Counted from the first letter of the stretch, positions 18,481 to 28,624 are shown. The stretch: DNA of 64,000 bases from Branchipolynoe longqiensis (GCA_030323885.1 CM059194.1:1551889-1615888); one strand, 5' to 3'. Numbers and translations: made by a program. The notes: generated by a model from the sequence alone, not told the origin.

Positions 18481-19455
18481 AGCCTTGTGACACTATTCCC
18501 CTACACAACCTGAGGGCCTTGTGACACTATTCCCCTACACAACCTGAGGTCATTGTGACACTATTCCCCTACACAACCTGAGGGCCTTGTGACACTATTC
18601 CCCTACACAACCTGAGGGCCTTGTGACACTATTCCCCTACACAACCTGAGGGCCTTGTGACACTATTCCCCTACACAACCTGAGGTCGTTGTGACACTAT
18701 TCCCCTACACAACCTGAGGGCCTTGTGACACTATTCCCCTACACAACCTGAGGGCCTTGTGACACTATTCCCCTACACAACCTGAGGTCATTGTGACACT
18801 ATTCCCCTACACAACCTGAGGTCATTGTGACACTATTCTCCTACACAACCTGAGGGCCTTGTGACACTATTCCACTACACAACCTGAGGGCCTTGTGACA
18901 CTATTCCCCTACACAACCTGAGGTCATTGTGACACTATTCTCCTACACAACCTGAGGGCCTTGTGACACTATTCTCCTACACAACCTGAGGGCCTTGTGA
19001 CACTATTCTCCTACACAACCTGAGGGCCTTGTGACACTATTCCCCTACACAACCTGAGGGCCATGTAGCACTATTCCCCTACACAACCTGAGGTCATTGT
19101 GACACTATTCCCCTACACAACCTGAGGGCCTTGTGACACTATTCCCCTACACAACCAGAGGGCCTTGTGACACTATTCCCCTACACAACCTGAGGTCATT
19201 GTGACACTATTCCCCTACACAACCTGAGGGCCTTGTGACACTATTCCCCTACACAACCAGAGGGCCTTGTGACACTATTCCCCTACACAACATCAGGGCT
19301 TTGGGACTCTAATCCCCTACCCAACCTGACAGCCTTATCACACTATTCCCTACACAACCTGAGGGCCTTGTGACACTATTCCCTCCACAACCTGAGGGCC
19401 TTGTGACACTATTCCCTCCACAACCTGAGGGCCTTGTGACACTATTCCCCGACAC
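18481..19455. repeat. 34-bp minisatellite, about 28 copies
   Basis: Unit: (GG)GCCTTGTGACACTATTCCCC plus TACACAACCTGA. Two variants intermix, GGGCCTTG and GGTCATTG, together with CCCC/TCCC/CACC single-base variants. Copies decay at the right end (CATCAGGGCTTTGGGACTC). No spacers, so not CRISPR. Confidence 0.96.
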
Positions 19456-19458
19456 TGC

Positions 19459-19740
19459 ATGGGGGGGAGGAGGGAGGTGTGTGTAGGAGGGTAGGAAGGA
19501 GGTTGAGGAGGGGGAGGTGTATGTAGGAGGGTCGGAAAGAGGTTCAGGGGAGAGGTGTGTGTAGGAGGGTGGGGAGGAGGTTGAGGAAGGGGAGGTGTGT
19601 TTAGGAGGGTGGGGAGGAGGTTGAGGAAGGAGAGGTGTGTTTAGGAGGGTGGGGAGGAGGTTGAGGAGGGGGAGGTGTATGTAGGAGGGTGGGGGAGGAG
19701 GTTGAGGGAGGGCGGGGAGCATGTTGAGGAGGGGGAGGCA
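19459..19740. repeat. 40-bp G-rich minisatellite, about 7 copies
   Basis: Units such as AGGTGTGTGTAGGAGGGT then GGGGAGGAGGTTGAGG, with a 40-bp period (first units at 19475 and 19515). The Pro-rich minus-strand ORF is an artefact. Confidence 0.92.
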
Positions 19741-19769
19741 TGTGTAGCAGGGTCTTTTTGAAGGAGGTG

Positions 19770-19985
19770 TGTGTGGAGATGGTGTCTGTGGAGGGAGAGC
19801 GTGGACATGGGGGGGGGGGGGGCAGGGGCCGGCAGCCGAGAAGGGCCGGGGAGTGGGCAGGCAGCCGGGAAGGGGGGCGTTAGCCGGGGAGGGGGCGTCA
19901 GCCGGGGAGGAGGAGGCAGCCAGGGAGGGGGCGGCAGCCGGGCAGGGGGCTCCGGGGTGCCGGTGACCCTCACGGCGGCAGGTTG
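19770..19985. repeat. GC-rich tract (CAGCCGGGGAGGGGG repeats)
   Basis: Diverged GGCAGCCGGGGAGG units. No supported gene. Confidence 0.8.
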
Positions 19986-20062
19986 TTTTGTTTTTGTTTT
20001 TGGGGAGTTTTCAGTCTTGCTGCGCTGAAGGCTGCAAATCTGCAGCACTGTATGGCACCCGG
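19986..20062. repeat. About 75-bp dispersed block, inverted copy at 61752-61830
   Basis: TTTTTGGGGAGTTTTCAGTC, GCGCTGAAGGCTGCAAATCT and ACTGTATGGC are matched by the reverse complement of 61752-61830. Both copies lie against G/C-rich minisatellite. The function is unknown, and it may be an end of a larger repeat. Confidence 0.7.
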
Positions 20063-20142
20063 CACCCGACTGGAAGGCCGACTGGATGTGGGATGTTAGT
20101 TCTGACCAGAGTGTACCAGAGCCAGTTCATTGAATAAGGGTT

Positions 20143-21067
20143 CTATACTTGTTCCTTCTGTGTCACACGTTCCCAGAGTTTGGTGGTGGCTCGAGAAGTG
20201 GCAGCAGTCAGATTGGTGATGGAGGGAGGGATGGCTGTCTCCACATCTGCTCGGTTGGCACCAGATAGAGCGGCAGAGTCGGTATGGTCAATACCATTGA
20301 GTCCTATATGGGAGGGGACCCATAGCAGGACTGTGTTGAGGTGTGCCTGATGTCTGGTCGAGATTATAATCTGGATCACGTCGGCAAGGGAGTGTTGGGC
20401 ATTTGGGCAGGTGATCTCTTTGATGGCATTCAGAGAGTCAGTAATGATGATGGCACTTGAGTTGTGGAGGACTTTGAGTGCCAAGTGAATGGCGGCAAGC
20501 TCGGTATCGAGAGTGGAAGCAAAGTCTGACACCCTGGTGGTGTTCTTTGTGTTGCAGAAGGGGATGAAGATTCCGGCTCCGGCTCTACCTGATGTTGGGT
20601 TAAGGGAGCCATCAGTGTAGACCGTCTTACCGAGAGGGAAGACCACCTTCACCTGAGTTATGGCTTCGAGAGCCAGGGAGTGGAGTTCTGGGGTGGTGTA
20701 AACCGCCTTGGCAGCAACTAGGTTGGTTGTTCGGGTTTCCACTGGAATGGAGAACCATGGTGGCTTGTGAGGGCTCAGGGCGGAGTCTGCAATGTGGAGT
20801 CCATCGGAGTCCTTGAGGGTGGTGATGGCGTCCATGAGGCGGTAGGAGATGTGAGGGTGACCGCAGGTCCCATCTCGGAGGTAGGCCGCGCCTCTGCGGA
20901 TTATTGAGGAAAAGCCTAAGGAGAGGGTTCTTGTGAGGTGGGTGGTGAGAAGTTGTTTGCCTTGGAGGTGGAGGGGAGGGAGGCCGGATTCAAGGAGGAG
21001 GATCTCAATCCTGGTGGTGCTGGGAACATGGAGGACAAGCCTGGCAGCCCAGTGGTGGATGTTCTCA
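20143..21067 (-). pseudogene. LINE ORF2 C-terminus with RNase H, fused to a SINE head
   Basis: The minus-strand frame is open from 21117 to the stop at 20143. The first 18 or so codons (to about 21068) are SINE-A sequence; LINE homology starts at about ENIHHWAARLVLHVPS. This is the region after the RT domain of I/Jockey-group elements (AGLPPL-like ESGLPPLHLQGKQLL). A complete RNase H follows with its catalytic residues: VYTDGSLNPTSG, LDTELAAIHLAL, IITDSLNAI, and PSHIGLNGIDHTDSAA. The endonuclease and RT are absent. The frame is undisrupted over 300 codons, which suggests a fairly recent 5'-truncated insertion. The clade call (RNase-H-bearing, I-like) is inference. Confidence 0.85.
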
Positions 21068-21222
21068 AGTCCTTGCCCTATCCTATTAATGCCGATCGCC
21101 AGGCTCGGAAACGACAAATATCAATTTTAAAAGTCATTGGTTTGACTCGACTGGGAACCGAACTTCCGACCTTCCGCTCATGAGGCCCACGCTCTACCCA
21201 TTCAGCCATCACACCCGGTAGG
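21068..21222 (-). mobile_element. SINE-A 5' half, joined to the LINE fragment
   Basis: CAAGTCCTTGCCCTATCCTA through CATTCAGCCATCACACCCGG is the head and first half of a reversed SINE-A. In its own 5'-3' direction it runs straight into the LINE sequence at 21067, in the same orientation, with no SINE 3' end anywhere. Confidence 0.85.
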
Positions 21223-21452
21223 TGATCACGTGGTGTGGGTGATCACGTGGTGTGGGTGATCACATGGTGTGGTTGATCATGTGGTGTGGGTGATCCCGTG
21301 GTGTGGGTGATCCCGTGGTGTAGGTGATCACGTGGTGGGGGTTTGTTTTGTTTGTTTGTTGTCTTACGTCCTAGCAACATCTAAGGTCATATCAGGACGG
21401 GTTGTGGGTGATCACGTGGTGTGGGTGATCACGTGGTGTGGGCTATCACGTG
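21221..21452. repeat. 17-bp minisatellite carrying CACGTG
   Basis: Units TGATCACGTGGTGTGGG with a 17-bp period (CACGTG at 21227, 21244, 21329 and again after 21402). Mutated versions (CACATG, CATGTG, CCCGTG) fall between. A SINE-A tail fragment (21340-21401) interrupts it. This is the second CACGTG-bearing array in the window, with an unrelated unit. Confidence 0.9.
21340..21401 (-). mobile_element. SINE-A 3' end fragment
   Basis: GTTTGTTTTGTTTGTTTGTT, then GTCTTACGTCCTAGCAACAT and TATCAGGACGGG. About 60 bp, inside the 17-bp array. Confidence 0.85.
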
Positions 21453-21639
21453 CAGATCGATGCGGAGTCGCCATATATTCGAATCAATAGCCGACCCCAT
21501 CTGCACCGCCCCCCCCCCACACACACAGGTACAGGAGGGTGGGTGGGGGGGGCGGCAGGTGATATATTCACCTGTCTTGATTAGCGGCGACACTTCCACA
21601 AATTACCCGGCATCGGCATTCTCATTAACGGCGCCCGGT

Positions 21640-21765
21640 GGAAGGTGGGGGGGGGGGGGGGGGGCACTGTGTGTGGGGGGTTGGCGGTGGTGGTGAGGAG
21701 AGGGGTGGCGGGGGGGCGGTGTGTGTGGGGTGTAGGTGGCAGGAGGAGGGGAGGCCGGGTCAGGT
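21640..21765. repeat. G-rich tract
   Basis: Poly-G run (about 21648-21663) and GGGGCGGTGTGTGTGGGG repeats. No gene. Confidence 0.85.
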
Positions 21766-21779
21766 TACCGGCTCGTGAT

Positions 21780-22205
21780 CACTCGCTCTCGTTACCGCCG
21801 CTGTGGCAGCGCCGCCCGCCGCCTGTCCCCGTGCCGCCCTGCTCCCCCTCTCAGCTCCGTCCCCGCCCCGCCCCGCCCGCCCGCCCCGCCCGCCCCGCCC
21901 CGCCCCGCCCCGCCCCGCCCCGCCCCGCCCCGCCCCGGGAAATACCGCCCCGCTCCGCCCGCCCAACCAGTTCCACCCCACCCTGCCACGCCCCTACCCG
22001 CCCCTCCCCTCTCGGCCCCGCCCCTACCTCCCCCGCTCCGGCCAGCTTCCCCTCCCGCCTGGACCCGCCCCTCCCCCCCCCCCCCGGTGCCACGTCGGCG
22101 CCGCTCATTGGCTGGCGATTGGATGACGGGGGAAAAAAGGAAGCGGAATATTGGCCGGGAAGAAGAGCCACCGCTACTTGTGTGGCGCCGCGCGATATTA
22201 AGCGT
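21780..22205 (+). promoter_or_regulatory. Candidate CpG-island promoter (GC boxes, paired CCAAT, CRE-like)
   Basis: A CpG-dense patch with a tandem (CCCCG)n GC-box array at about 21860-21946 and more GC boxes to 22080. Two inverted CCAAT boxes (ATTGG at 22107-22111 and 22118-22122) lie 11 bp apart, about one helical turn. A TGACG motif is at 22124-22128. No TATA box is seen. The elements are those of animal CpG-island promoters, but no coding exon was found on either side, and a GT/GC microsatellite starts at 22206. A GC-rich minisatellite origin is the alternative. Confidence 0.35.
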
Positions 22206-22905
22206 CAGTGCGTGTGTGCGTGTGTGCGTGTGTGCGTGTGTGCGTGTGTGCGTGTGTGCGTGTGTGCGCGTGTGCGCGTGTGCGCGTGTGCGCGTGTGCG
22301 CGTGTGCGCGTGTGCGCGTGTGCGCGTGTGCGCGTGTGCGCGTGTGCGCGTGTGCGCGTGTGTGCGTGTGTGCGTGTGTGCGTATGTGCGTGTGTGCGTG
22401 TGTGCATGTGTGCATGTGTGCGTGTGCGTGTGTGCGCATGTGCGCGTGTGCGCGTGTGCACATGTGCGCATGTGTGCGTGTGTGCATGTGTGCGTGTGTG
22501 TGCGTGTGTGCGTGTTGTGCGTGTCTGTGGTGTGGTGCGTGTGTGTGTGTCGCATGTGTGCGTGTGTGCGTGTGTGTGTGTGTGCATGTGTGCGTGTGTG
22601 CGTGTGTGCATGTGTGCATGTGTGCGTGTGTGCGTGTGTGTGCGTGTGCGTGTGTGCATGTGTGCATGTGTGCGTGTGTGCACGCATGTGCATGTGTGTG
22701 TGCATGTGTGCATGTGTGCATGAGTGCATGTGTGTGCGTGTGTGTATGCGTGTGCACATGTGTGCATGTGTGTGCATGTGTGCATGTGTGCATGTGTGCA
22801 TGTGTGTGTGCATGTGTGCATGTGTGCATGTGTGCATGTGCATGTGCATGTGTGTGCATGCGTGCGTGCATGTGCACGTGTGTGTGCGTGCATGTGTGTG
22901 TGGGT
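22206..22905. repeat. Alternating GTGTGCGC/GTGTGCAT array (potential Z-DNA)
   Basis: About 700 bp of nearly uninterrupted alternating purine-pyrimidine: GTGTGCGT, then GTGCGC (22262-22360), then GTGTGCAT. Cys/Val/Arg and His/Thr ORFs on both strands are artefacts. Confidence 0.95.
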
Positions 22906-22959
22906 AGAGGGGAGGTCTTTCTTTTCTTTCACACCGCCCCCTCAGCCTTGTGTGAGGGA

Positions 22960-23455
22960 GTGGGGAAGAATAGGGTTAGGGGAGGTGAAGCGGATGGGGG
23001 AGGGTTGAGGGAGGGGTCAAGGGAAGAGAGGCGAGCTGAGGTGACGGGATTGAGGAGGGACGACGGAGAGATGGGGAAGGAGGATCACATGGGATTAGAA
23101 GGAGCGGAGGGAAGGGTGAAGGAAGGGTAAGAGTAGAGAGGACGGTTTGGAAGGGAAGGGAGATAAGGGAAGGAAGGGGAAGGGTGGGAGGGGGAGGAGC
23201 GACTAAGGGAGGGGATGGAGAGGGGGGAAGGGAGGGAGAGAGGGGCGGTGAGCGGAGGATGAGGGGAACGCTAATGGAGGGGAGGGGAGAAGGGACCGAG
23301 GAGGAGGGGATGGGGGAAGGAAGGGGAGAAGGGGGGCGGTTTGGGGATGGGGCGGGTGAGGCGGCGGGAGGGGAGGGATATATGGGGAGGCGAGGAGGAG
23401 GGTGGGGGAGGAGGGGGGGGGGAGAAGGGGGGGGGCGAGGGGGGACGTGAAGCAA
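22960..23455. repeat. Purine-rich G/A tract
   Basis: Diverged GGGAAGGAGG sequence. ORFs in both directions are compositional. Confidence 0.85.
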
Positions 23456-23617
23456 TCGTCGGGCAGTGTTAATAATTGTTAGGTTTTATGGAGGGTTGCA
23501 GGCACGGCGAGGGCGGGGGTTTATGTTCACGATGTGTGTGTTGGGTGTGTGTATTGGGTTTGTGTGTGTGTGGGTGTGTGACGTAGTGGTTTGCGCATGG
23601 AAACGTTGTACACTTAA

Positions 23618-24051
23618 AGCGGCATAGTGCAATAAAATATCAACATTTCTAAATCAAAACACTTTACCTAGATTTGAATATCCAACTTCGATAGTAGTTC
23701 TCTGATTACAGATTTGTCGCTAAAGAGAGGGGCAAGCTAAGTTAATTTAATAGAACCTGTCATTCTACTCGTGTGACAATTCGATTACATCGTTGTCCTA
23801 TTTTGCTATCTTTGTTTGCAGCATAGAAGAGTGTACTGTGTTAATTTAATAGAACCCGCTACTGTTGAAGCATCTAATGGATTAGAATTTTAACAAGCGT
23901 CAAAATTAGTTTAGCATCTTTACACTTCAAATATCTCCGAAGGTAGTCATATTAAATCCAAGTTACTTCGAACTAAGGTGAGCTAGATTATACAGTCATC
24001 AACTTACTATATTTATCGCAGAAAATGAAACCATCGGACTATGAAACTTCA
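23618..24051 (+). mobile_element. TTAA-flanked TIR element, copy 1
   Basis: The left TTAA (23614-23617) is followed by AGCGGCATAGTGCAAT. The right end is CCATCGGACTATGAAACTTC, with TTAA mutated. The family consensus is TTAA-AGCTGCATAGTCCGATGG ... CCATCGGACTATGCAGCT-TTAA, with internal AGGTAGATTATA and TTTATCTCAGAAAA. TTAA targets and short TIRs suggest a piggyBac-type non-autonomous element (inference). Confidence 0.72.
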
Positions 24052-24130
24052 ACCCATCACTGTACAGTCTTTGAGTTTGTCACCCAAAGGAGCGTGTTTT
24101 TACAGGGGGCTGCTTTTTGTGCCAGTGAGG

Positions 24131-24447
24131 ATTTGTTGTTGTTGCTTTATGTCCTAGCAACATCTAAGCTCATATCGGGACGGGTACCGACATGTGACAC
24201 TACACACTCAACGTGACATTATAGTGCTGCCATATGCTGCCAGCACAATGACACGATTTCCCACACAGTCACATCATCCTGACACTGAGGTAACCAGTCC
24301 TTGCCGTATCCTATTAATGCCGAGTGCCAGGCCGGGTAGCGACGAGTATCAATTTTGTAAGTCATCGGTTTGATTCGACTGGGATTCAAATCCGCGACCT
24401 TCCACACGGGAAGCCTGTGCTCTCCCCATTCGGCCACCGCGTCTGGG
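24131..24447 (-). mobile_element. SINE-A, B-type head
   Basis: Tail TTGTTGTTGTTGCTTTATGT, body with a small internal deletion near GCTGCCATATGCTGCCAGC, and head CCATTCGGCCACCGCGTCTG. No clear TSD. Confidence 0.88.
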
Positions 24448-24725
24448 ATGTCGGTGAGCAGGGCCCGAGTTGGGTTGAGTGTGAGGCGGGTTTTTAGCTG
24501 GATTTGAATTTCTAGATCCGTTTCAATTTTCTTCGTCCTCAACCGGTTTCTTTTTGCTTCTGCAATAAGCTGTACTCATCTTCCCAGGTGTGGACGCCAG
24601 CGTCGGAGTGGCAGCAATGTGGGTTCGAGGCCCGCACTGATCATGTGTGGCAACACTCCAGTGACACTTCCAGTACAGTTTTGTCTGATTCTCTTATCTT
24701 TGTTTACTATCTATTTGGTTGTCTA
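24448..24725. other. Unassigned, with one tRNA-like box-B stretch
   Basis: A box-B-like GTGGGTTCGAGGCCC lies at about 24611-24625. No full tRNA fold is seen and no gene was recognised. Confidence 0.4.
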
Positions 24726-24911
24726 CAGTAAAACCTCTCAAATCGACCGACCATGCGACCGACTTTAAGTGGTCCATTTAGGGAGGTTGGTCGGATTATG
24801 GAGTTAGAGTATCCTTACAATGGTATTGCTCATACCAAAATAACCGAATAAAGCAATCGATGTAGGAGAGTGGTCGATCTGTGTAAGTGGTCGGTTAGAG
24901 AGGTTTTACTG
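24726..24911 (+). mobile_element. TA-flanked MITE, CAGTAAAACCTC family, copy 4
   Basis: Termini CAGTAAAACCTCTCAAA and TTAGAGAGGTTTTACTG with TA at 24724-24725 and 24912-24913. The same orientation as copy 1. Confidence 0.87.
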
Positions 24912-25006
24912 TATTTTAATAGCATGAATCACACATCTTTAAAATGTTCAACTGTCTTGTTTGTTCTCCCGTTGTTTCCCTCGTGTGAAGCCGTATATAT
25001 ATACAT

Positions 25007-25195
25007 GTTTGTTTGTTTGTTGTTGTTTTACGTCCTAGCAACATCTAAGGTCATATCAGGACGGGTACCGACTTGTGACAGTGGGCACTCCTGGCGACTT
25101 TATAATGCTGTCCCACTGGGAAACCAGGCCATCGGCACCATGACCTGGTATCCCACTCAGTCACATTATCCTGACACTTACCACACCAGTCTATA
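25007..25195 (-). mobile_element. SINE-A 3' half
   Basis: Tail GTTTGTTTGTTTGTTGTTGT and the body up to CACATTATCCTGACAC. The head half is replaced by a microsatellite. Confidence 0.87.
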
Positions 25196-25242
25196 CAGAT
25201 ACATATACAGATACATATACATATATATATATACATATACAC

Positions 25243-25304
<62 letters not shown>
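25196..25304. repeat. ATACATATAC / (TA)n microsatellite
   Basis: It interrupts SINE-derived sequence. On its right, 25305-25340 holds a short plus-strand SINE-A piece (GACTTACACAGTTGATACTT), in the opposite orientation to the left flank. Confidence 0.85.
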
Positions 25305-25306
<2 letters not shown>

Positions 25307-25494
25307 GACTTACACAGTTGATACTTGTCACTGCCTACGTTAAAGAGGCACCACCTGTACATGTGTACGTGTATGTGTATGTATGCAAGTATGCATAAAC
25401 ACATCCACATCCTATGTATTAACTATTATACACACATGTATTTAGTCTTTTCAGCTTGTCTTCCAGGACAGATTCCAGTGTGCGAGTGACAGTA

Positions 25495-25660
25495 TTTTGC
25501 ACCACTGGTAGGGTTGGGGGTGGTGGCGCCACCTGTCCCAACAATGAAAAGGGGTCACGCATAAAGTAGTGCACAACATATGGGTGATATAGAGAACATT
25601 CCCTTCTGCGCCTTTATACTCGCATACTGCTTAGTTATACATCACATATACATAATTATG
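25495..25660 (-). repeat. Dispersed TATA-bearing repeat, copy 2
   Basis: Reversed, it reads GTGATGTATAACTAAGCAG, GCGAGTATAAAGGCGC, then CACTACTTTATGCGTGACC and GGTGGCGCCACC. It matches 36555-36850 in order. Confidence 0.65.
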
Positions 25661-25669
25661 TATTCACAT

Positions 25670-26165
25670 GTTCCATTATTCGAACGCTGGAATGTTCGAA
25701 AATGTTAACATTATAATATTACTTTATTAGAACACTATTATGGTTCAATTTTATGATATTGTAATATGCTAATGTATTTATATTATAATATTGTAATATG
25801 CTGATATTCCAATATTCCAATATTTCAATGTTTAAACATTATAATATTAGAACAATGTAATGCTAGTATTATATTGCAATGTTATAATATTCTAATATTG
25901 TATTATACGAATGAATCCCCTTCTATACACATATATCGATGAATATGTATGCACATATCAATATTGTAACATTGTAATATTAGAATGATGTTATGGTTCA
26001 ATCTTATAACATTACATTTCTAATATTCTAATATTTTCATAATCTAATATTCGAATTTTCGAATATTGCAATATTTCAATATTCAAGCATTATAATATTA
26101 GAATGGCATAATGCTTATTATGTTACAGTGTAACAATATTCTAATAAATTCCTTTTCCTATACTT
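25670..26165. repeat. AT-rich tandem duplication, about 260 bp, two copies
   Basis: Two copies (about 25690-25930 and 25958-26162) share TGTAATATTAGAA, TATGGTTCAAT, TTTCAATGTTTAAACATTA-like and AGTATTATAT blocks. They consist of nested ATATT/AATAT inverted repeats. Confidence 0.7.
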
Positions 26166-26169
26166 ATAT

Positions 26170-26578
26170 AAATGCATATCAATGCACATGTGCATTTATA
26201 TAGATGGTGGCAACTCTATTATTAATACGGATAATAAACAGAGGTATGTTATTGATATATATTCATATATATATACATATATCAGCCCTTTCAATCCATT
26301 CACATTTATACTAATCTAAGAGAGTAATTCATGAGAAACATAGTAGTTGACAATTATAGTTCAGAGATCATTTGCAAAGGTGGCCGCGGCCATCGTCACA
26401 ATGATCCCTATACAAGACACTAATTACAGCTAAATTAAACTGCAGTAAAAACTGACATTTAAATGGTGGAAAAGGGAAGGACGCATTGTCTTGAATGATG
26501 GCCTAAATCTGAGCAAGTCTTCGAGTGACACAACTGGCTTGTCCCAGCACATATCTGGATGGCGATAACCCGGTATCC
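26170..26578. other. No gene recognised
   Basis: AT-rich sequence followed by about 150 bp of mixed composition. Two short overlapping minus-strand ORFs (26430-26653) run into the SINE head and are not supported. Confidence 0.45.
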
Positions 26579-26590
26579 CCTGAAATAATC

Positions 26591-26953
26591 GACTGGACGC
26601 GGTGGACAAATCGCAAAGAGCACAGGTTTCCCACATGGAAGGTTTGAAACCAATGACTTTACAAATTTGATTCTTGCCGCTACCTAACCTGGCACTCGCC
26701 TTTAGTAGGATAAAGCAAGGACTGGTTAGCTCAATAGCCGATGTTTACCTTTTGTGATGGGAGTTCATTAAACAAACAGGTTAGCTCAATGTCAGGATAA
26801 TGTGACGGAAATTGGGTCATTCATGGTGCTGGTGGCATGTTCCCCAATGGGGCACCACTATTAAGTCACCATGAGTGTGCAATGTCACAAGTTGGTACCC
26901 ATCCTGATATGACCTTGAGTGTTGATAGGACGTAAAACCCCAAACAAATAACG
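26591..26953 (+). mobile_element. SINE-A, B-type head, perfect TSD, with 43-bp insert
   Basis: Head GACTGGACGCGGTGGACAAA, complete body, tail AGGACGTAAAACCCCAAACA. An 11-bp TSD CTGAAATAATC lies at 26580-26590 and 26954-26964. A 43-bp insert at 26736-26778 has its own 12-bp TSD GGTTAGCTCAAT (26724-26735 and 26779-26790) and ends AAACAAACA. Confidence 0.92.
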
Positions 26954-27009
26954 CTGAAATAATCAGGGGGGTCCTCCAGTCTAGGTCCGCTCCATGCCCC
27001 CATCATAAG

Positions 27010-27332
27010 GGGAGTGGGACGTAGCTCAGGCGGTAGCGTGTCCACCTATGAAGGTGTGGGTCATCTTATTGATCCAGCTCAGTGGGCCCATTTGCATTTT
27101 GGGCTATTTTCTGTTCCAACCAGTGGCCCACAACTGGTTCATCAAAGGCTGTGGTATGTCCTGTCCTGTCTGTGGGAAATTGCATATAAAAGACCCCCTT
27201 GCTGCTTATCGGAAAGAGTAGCCTATGTGGCAGCAGCGGGTTTCCTCTCAAGAATGACCATATGTTTGACGTCCAATAGCTGATGATGAATATCAATGTG
27301 CTCTAGAGGCGTCGTTAAATAAAAAAAACTGT
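27010..27332 (+). mobile_element. SINE-B, full length, with TSD
   Basis: Head GGACGTAGCTCAGGCGGTAG, body, and 3' end GAGGCGTCGTTAAATAAAAA. The TSD is CCCATCATAAG (26999-27009) / CCCATAATAAG (27333-27343). Confidence 0.92.
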
Positions 27333-27343
27333 CCCATAATAAG

Positions 27344-28185
27344 TCGACTTGTTACAGGCAAAGCTGGTTTCAAACAGCCTCGAGGGGTAGGGATTGCCTG
27401 ATCCCAAATTCTGCCGATCTGATTGGTGACCTTTAACTGACCCACTTAACCTCTGTGCCCTTTGATTCGGAGTGTGGAAAGCTGTCACTTGAAATCGACA
27501 TTAACCTAGCCTGGCATTTGGCATTACTAGGATAGGGCGAGCAGCGGTGGAATGAGGAAGACCAATTGTCTGCGACTGAAATTACATAGAATATTCATGT
27601 ACGGACTACATGAGACAATCACATGACCAGACATTTAACAAATACTTTCACACTTTATGCGTCTGTGTTGTTACACGGTTGGAAGACCAGGGCCACGGCA
27701 CTGACATTGACAACAGACTTCATTCAATGAATAAACTATATTTACAACAACAAAATCCTTTATTAATTTCAGAATCAACGCATGTTTATATCCGAACATC
27801 TAATGCGGGTAAGTATCTTCCTGTACAATTAAAATCCTATTAAAAATACTAACAACTGCCTGATTTAAACCCCAAATAGCAGCCATGTTGTTGCCCTGTC
27901 ACCACAAGCTACCACACCAACTCACCAATGATCTTATACACCATGAGGCACTAATGACTTATTGTCTCAACTAACTCTCTCCAAATAACACAATACTTCC
28001 CTTTTCTACCCTTTTTCTGTCTCCATTTCGTTTTGTTTCCTATTCTCCCTATTCTTGGAACTTCCTATTTCATATGAGCAATCAATATTGAAGCCAATAG
28101 TTTTCTTTTCACTTTAGTTGCTTAACCACAGACAATTTTAATCTGGCCATTTAGTGTTCCTCATTCCATTGATCATGTAAATATC
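27344..28185. other. No gene recognised; one SINE-A scrap
   Basis: A SINE-A scrap (TAGCCTGGCATTTGGCATTA, about 27507-27545) is present. The remainder is AT-rich. The short ORF at 27610-27843 shows no recognisable domain. Confidence 0.5.
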
Positions 28186-28296
28186 CTGGTAATGCTGAAT
28201 GCCAGGCTAGGTCGTGATACATATACAGTTTTAAGTCATTGGTTTGACTCGGCCAGGATTTTAATCCCATTACTTACCAAAATTACAGGTTAAATT
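28186..28296 (-). mobile_element. SINE-A head-side fragment
   Basis: CTGGTAATGCTGAATGCCAG through TTTGACTCGGCCAGGATTTT: the 5' third of a reversed SINE-A. Confidence 0.8.
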
Positions 28297-28624
28297 CATG
28301 AGTTGTTATTTTTAAATATTAGCACACACTAATATTTGTACCCCACTGGTAACTTGCAAAAGCCAGCAGCACTTCAACACTTTTGCAGGCAGCTTTCATG
28401 AAATGTAAAGCAGTCTTTGTCACATCGTGACCGACAGCATCATGATGATGATGATCACATATAATATAAAACATTTGACTAACTATATATTGAACTATGA
28501 TGAATACTTTGTTAACCTTGCTGAAGAGGTGTAACTCTAATCACTGTAACTTACATAATTTTACTTAAATTTGTATAGTTCCATGTTTTTTTTTTAGTTT
28601 CTATCATGTTCTTTTAAATAGATA
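28297..28624. other. No feature recognised
   Basis: AT-rich with a short (ATG)n run at about 28441-28453. No gene. Confidence 0.5.

Noticed and set aside
16959..19455. Possible CRISPR arrays
   Set aside because: Both are strict head-to-tail satellites (20 bp and 34 bp) with no unique spacers, in an animal genome.
21645..23130. Very long ORFs (360-464 codons) of Pro/Arg then Cys/Val or His/Thr on both strands
   Set aside because: They come from the GC-box array and the alternating GTGTGCGC microsatellite; long frames in several overlapping frames are expected from the repeat period.
27066..27296. Small ORFs within SINE-B copies (also 12655-13026, 36943-37242, 39392-39631)
   Set aside because: They are translations of the SINE-B body, recurring at each copy.
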